This document shows, piece after piece, positions 59,481-64,000 of a stretch of DNA of 64,000 nt (positions are counted from its first letter, which is position 1; every line of letters starts with the position of its first letter). Location of the stretch: positions 16,675,933-16,739,932 of the forward strand of contig NC_049979.1 of NCBI RefSeq assembly GCF_000003815.2, given 5' to 3'. The position numbers and the translations under genes are program-made. The DNA is from Branchiostoma floridae. Lineage: Eukaryota > Chordata > Leptocardii > Amphioxiformes > Branchiostomatidae. A model generated the notes under the pieces. The model ran no database searches. It was not told the DNA's origin and saw only the letters and a list, made by a program, of their open reading frames with translations.

Positions 59481-61054
59481 CAACTCCAGGCATATGACTT
59501 AAAAAATGCAATGAGTAACACATTCATGTCTACAGACATCATTCTACATAACAAACCTGGTTTATTTGACAAAGGCATGTGTTCGTGGAACTCTAGTTCG
59601 ATATGTAAAAAGTCGTACAGATGGTTCAGTTTTGGATCCAAATACGTTAAGAAAAAAACGTCCATAACTTTTTCCAAAGACTAGTATTTGTTTTGCAGTT
59701 TGACTGACTTTGTCTCGAAATCCCCATGTGTTTCTTCCGTCTAGACATACATGACAGCAAGCTTACGTGTAATGCTCGGCGTGGGTGCAATGCGTGCATT
59801 GGAATCGTTGAACCTGAATTGAAAGGACAATTCTAGTCCCAGACCCTCCAGATAGATTTATTCTGAATGCCCTTCATCTCCTGCCAAGACGGTAACGATT
59901 CATAACAACAGACATATCTGGGCCGATAGAAGGCCACGCAGTGAAATCTTTCTAAATGTCAGGTCAAAGTAAGAGATTGAGGAAACCATGCTGAAGCCTG
60001 GTTGGTCTGATTTCTTGCCTCTGAAGTGTATTGAAATTAGGGAAAGGTCTATCAAAGGTTGCAAGCAGGGCAAAGTTGGAAAGAAGGGAGCATAGTTTAA
60101 ATACCTAGTTACGGTACCATGCATTATAAATTTACAAGTCTTTGACACTTTAAGGTCTGATCTTTAGCACGATGTGATTTGGGAGCAGTTCTGAAGTCGA
60201 ATGACGACGTAGAAATATCGAAGACCGGCAGATTGACGTTCAGACTGACCTAGACGGTGACCTCACGAGGCGAAGCTTCCACTCTTGGCCAGTCTTCACA
60301 GCGCCAAACAACACCTCCGTCTGACATATCATTCTTCAGACTGGAGTCATTTGATGAAGCTTCAGAGGTCAGCCGACGACCTCACGTAAAGGTGCGAACT
60401 TGAAAGTGAATCAACATTGGCGTTCACCTTGCGCGAGTTTATGTGAGTGTCGTTAACTGTCACCCATCAGCACCATACCTGTCCAAGCTCTGGATCAGAG
60501 GCACACATCATATCATGTCTTAGAAGGTCATCAAGTTGACATGACACATTCCTAGTATGTCAATGTCTTTCTGTCAAAGTTTCATTTGTTGACACAAATT
60601 TAAAGGCATAGATGGAATGAAATTAGATACATATATGTGGACGTGGTAGCTCAGTTGTTTCGTTCGCGAGTGTAGATTATGTCTTCCTCCAATGAGGAAG
60701 AAAACGTGTCCTAGCTTTGCCCATTGGATCGTACTTCCCGCTGTAGCACGGGGGGAAGCTTAAACTCTTTTAATTTCTTTCTCGTGTTTCTGATTAAAGT
60801 CTAAGTATAATGCGATATAATGCAGCTAGATGCAGAAAAGCCACGATCTAGGCGAGACGAACATGCAAATGTAGGTAGGAACCGTCTTCCTCAGTACAAG
60901 GCGCGGCTTCCCGCTTCCGGGTACGCATGAAGAGTGAAAAGCCCGTCTTCTGTGACGGTTAATTAGGGTGACGATTGGAATGGAAGAAAATGGAGAAAAA
61001 AATGGGCTTTCTTGATCAGGGTGAACCCCATTACTGTTAAGTTGTCGCCTTGTA
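59481..61054. other. No supported gene; possible tRNA-like promoter box
   Basis: At 60642-60660 the plus strand reads GGACGTGGTAGCTCAGTTG, like a tRNA gene A box. No matching B box or foldable tRNA follows. This may be a decayed tRNA-derived SINE head. Confidence 0.3.
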
Positions 61055-61309
61055 TCACCTCTTCTTGGAGTTATCGGCTATCTTGCGTGGAATCGCTGCC
61101 CCCGTAGTCTCCGAGCCTACACGTAATAGTGCGTTAAAAGGGTTACTGTCTAATAGATACGGGGATTCTGTGAGCAAATGGAGTAGCCTATGTAAGATGT
61201 CGGGATTAGTTTGGTCGGCAGCCGTCTTATCATCAGGTACGTGAAGGTCACCTGCAAGTACATGTAACTCTCTCAACTTTACAAACACATCTAGATTGTC
61301 AAACATCAT
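61055..61309 (-). other. Unassigned ORF, possible decayed coding sequence
   Basis: An 84-codon frame with a fairly protein-like composition (LHVLAGDLHVPDD, NPDILHRLLHLLTESPYLLD). The short AGDLHVP run faintly recalls GDFN-type endonuclease motifs of non-LTR retroelements, but nothing else supports this. No splice partner found. Confidence 0.2.
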
Positions 61310-62738
61310 CTTGGGTAAGACATCAGAGAATAGTACGTTTTACAACATCAGCTTATCATGATAACAGATAGCAGAATGTATGCCGCTGCTGAACCGTATG
61401 TTCATCCTCACAGGGCCTCCCTTTGATAATCCGGTAGTAAAGTTCCAGCCGCTTTACACTACTATCGTTTTTCTGAATCAGTGCGGGATATATCTAGCAA
61501 CTAGACAGAGATTGACCGCCACATCGATCATGTTGGCACATGACAGTCACTACTGATGTGCCACGGTTTTACTGCCGAAACCTGGGACATCCATTCATGG
61601 AGTTATAGGAGTAGTAATTCTTTTATCTCAGGCTTAAGTGTGTTGTCTATTTCAGCAAAAGTGCGTTGACCTGCTCTTGAAGTGTATAGTTGGGTATGTG
61701 TAGCAGGTGTGGTTGTCTGGTGTTAAAACTGTGGACTGGGTTGCTAAAACGAAATGTGTTGAGTAAGTAGCTGGGTGCTAGGTCATGAAGGCACTTATAA
61801 ACCATGGTACAGGTATGACGAGTCCTTCGCTCTTGTAGTTGATTCCAACCCAGTGCCCGGTGTAGTTCCCAACATTTGACCTCGGCTCACATCTGAGGAT
61901 GATTATTATTAAGTGTGAGTTAGTATTCTTTTGAGTTTGCCCAAGTTCTTTATATGATTTATTGATCCTAAAGGGTGCTTTTAATATTACTAGTAGCACC
62001 GATAGTTCTGCTTGGAGATTACTTTATTACACTTACAATACAGTGATGCTATCATATTATAATGAAGCTTTCTTTGTGCACCAAGTCGATTTCTACACGT
62101 CCTTAATACAAAGATACTTCATCAAAGTCAAAGTCACGTAGATCAGTCGTGTGATGTCATTAACGTGCAAAGATTGATTCAGCTGCAGTTTTGAATACTC
62201 ACCTCACCTCACCTCACCGGTCCCATAGCCTCATCGGCCGTAGGGGTGAATACTGGGTGTCTAAAAATCTACGACATCAGAAACATCATCGATGTCTTGT
62301 CCGGATATAAGTCACTCTTACTATGATTGTCCTTTGTAGTATATGATATTAGGTGTTTCCTAATTCCGCCGGGCTGAGGAAGGAAGATAGATGAAAAACT
62401 CCCCATGACCGGTACAACGGCGCGTCAAGTCTTTGTTATTGATTCCTACGAGCCTATACATCCTGCAGTAGGTGGGCCGTGGTGCGGGGAAATTTAAGTC
62501 AGTACTTGTGCTAAATTGGCATGATTGTGGTCCGTGACGCTGGTACAGTTGTGCAGACGACGTTGATGCATGTGTAGCTTAGGCACGGTTAGTACTGGCG
62601 CATACATCATATTCGTCACCGAGCATTAGTGGAGACTTGTCAATCTTTCAATATGCATACTCATGCCAAAACATAGTCCTTAAGTTATGATACGTGCAGA
62701 AGCTTTTATTGGACTTGACATACCAGGTGAAGTATGAT

Positions 62739-63032
62739 TTATAACCATGCTCTCCGTAATCCTAAGCCTTTTGCCTGTGTATGGGAGGCCGTTTCCGCTA
62801 TTTCCAGTAGTGTTGATATTCCTGGCGACACCCCTGTAATCACTCCTTTATAAATGATGACGAATTCCTTATCAACTGTACAACACAGTCTTGGAAATAC
62901 ACTGGTAAGTAGCTCATCACGTAGTTCGGTTAGCCAAAGGGAATTATTTACCGCCTTGCATTGGACCATGTACTTAGGCAATAATTCGTGCAGATCCCCG
63001 TTGTACTCAGCCCCGGGCGACACCGCATACAT
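62739..63032 (-). other. Unassigned ORF, 97 codons
   Basis: The frame runs from ATG 63032 to TAA and sits just after a possible acceptor (TTTATCACAG). It has mixed protein-like composition (ELLPKYMVQCKAVNNSLWL). An in-frame TAG lies immediately before the ATG. A nearby minus frame at 63354-63490 ends in a good donor CCTCAG/GTATGC and might be part of the same gene. No family recognised. Confidence 0.2.
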
Positions 63033-64000
63033 CTATTCTGTGATAAAGGGGTCTTTAATGACAGTGTACAGCGCGTGGAGAGGGGACAGAGACGGATAAC
63101 TCAGACAGACTTCCGTAGGTACAACTCATCTCAAAGGTCTGCAAAACTTGTTACTCATCAGTGTGCTTCTTATAAGGAACTGCTTGCTTCAGTGGGCCTC
63201 GTCACAGTAGGCCTCTGGCACAAAATGTACGGCTGCTACGCGTTGGGCTGGTCTTCCTTATCACTGACGGGGATGTCGTCTAATGGAAGGACATGTATCA
63301 GCGTTCTACCGCAGGTGTTTGGTGTAAAATTCTATCAATAGTAACATCGCATACCTGAGGCAGGGACATTATCAGCGCTGTACCAGGAGCGTCGTATCTT
63401 ATGGCATCCAGATAGGTCTCCGGGAGGGAGTTATAGAACTTGTAAAATCTACTGTACATTAGGGAATAAACAAAGACCAGGCTTCGGGCGCTAGATGGTG
63501 TCATTGAGCAGATATTTACAACGTACATGTAGACGTTTTACATATGCATGTAGACATTGGGTACATACTAGAGTTTTCATCTATGTGCCATGTTGGATAT
63601 CAGTCTGTTTTGCAGACGTAAAACTTGGGGACTCCTATAATGGTGATTAAAGAAAAAACACAGCATGCCTCTATGATGATGTATTGCGCACTCAGAAGGC
63701 AGACCATAGGACATGATTATGGCGCCACGACAGAGAAGTGTGTTCGAGTCGTTTTGATAAATGGCTGGGAGGTCACGTAACGGCCGTCTCTAAATCAACC
63801 CATCACGAAGTGACTGTTACCGCAGCATGGAAAAGGCCAAAGCATCCATAGCTAGACTATGATTATGTAGATTTAAAGCACATTCCTATATCTTCCAGAT
63901 TCACGCCATAAGAAGTCTTAAATCAGTGTCAGCGATTTTTAGCACACATTGCTGTAAGAAGAACCTAGTTTTGCACAACGTTTTGAGAATAGTCACTCAT

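Noticed and set aside
60642-60735. tRNA gene
   Set aside because: There is an A-box-like GGTAGCTCAGTTG but no B box, no acceptor stem and no cloverleaf by eye.

Overview
This is animal nuclear DNA from a draft assembly. It has intron-rich genes with GT-AG junctions, long non-coding stretches, microsatellites, many short inverted-repeat transposons and one 250-base run of N. The recognisable proteins are chordate-like in content and length. The many small introns and the repeat style suggest an invertebrate deuterostome, most probably a lancelet (Branchiostoma). The organism call is inference; no species marker was seen.

Layout. 1-699 (minus): first two coding exons of a rhodopsin-type GPCR that continues off the left edge. 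2245-7948 (minus): a complete mitochondrial-clan cytochrome P450 with 12 coding exons (541 aa), preceded by a spliced 5' leader and a TATA box near 8258. 10784-16113 (minus): HINFP, the histone H4 transcription factor, with nine coding exons and ten C2H2-type finger units. 18456-22772 (plus): a MYND zinc-finger protein, head-to-head with HINFP and interrupted by the assembly gap. 26074-33098 (minus): AVEN, the apoptosis and caspase-activation inhibitor, with seven coding exons, convergent with the MYND gene. 33276-34268 (minus): three phase-compatible exons of an unidentified gene ending 178 bp upstream of the AVEN start codon. 39453-41812 (minus): LPGAT1, a lysophosphatidylglycerol acyltransferase, with six coding exons. 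41813-64000: about 22 kb with no gene I can support, holding a perfect 59-bp palindrome, two MITE-like inverted-repeat elements, a (GT)n tract with a degenerate ~270-bp array, and a few unconvincing ORFs at 61-63.5 kb.

The genes are unrelated housekeeping, metabolic and signalling genes and do not form a functional cluster. Splice phases were checked by hand across every exon of the P450, HINFP, AVEN and LPGAT1 models, and they close exactly. I found no convincing undescribed multi-gene system. The items most worth a second look are the altered I-helix of the P450, the mobile elements (two copies of a CAGGGCTCG...CCCTG element, and a 1.07-kb TIR element inside AVEN), the palindrome at 45.4 kb, and the unidentified gene upstream of AVEN.
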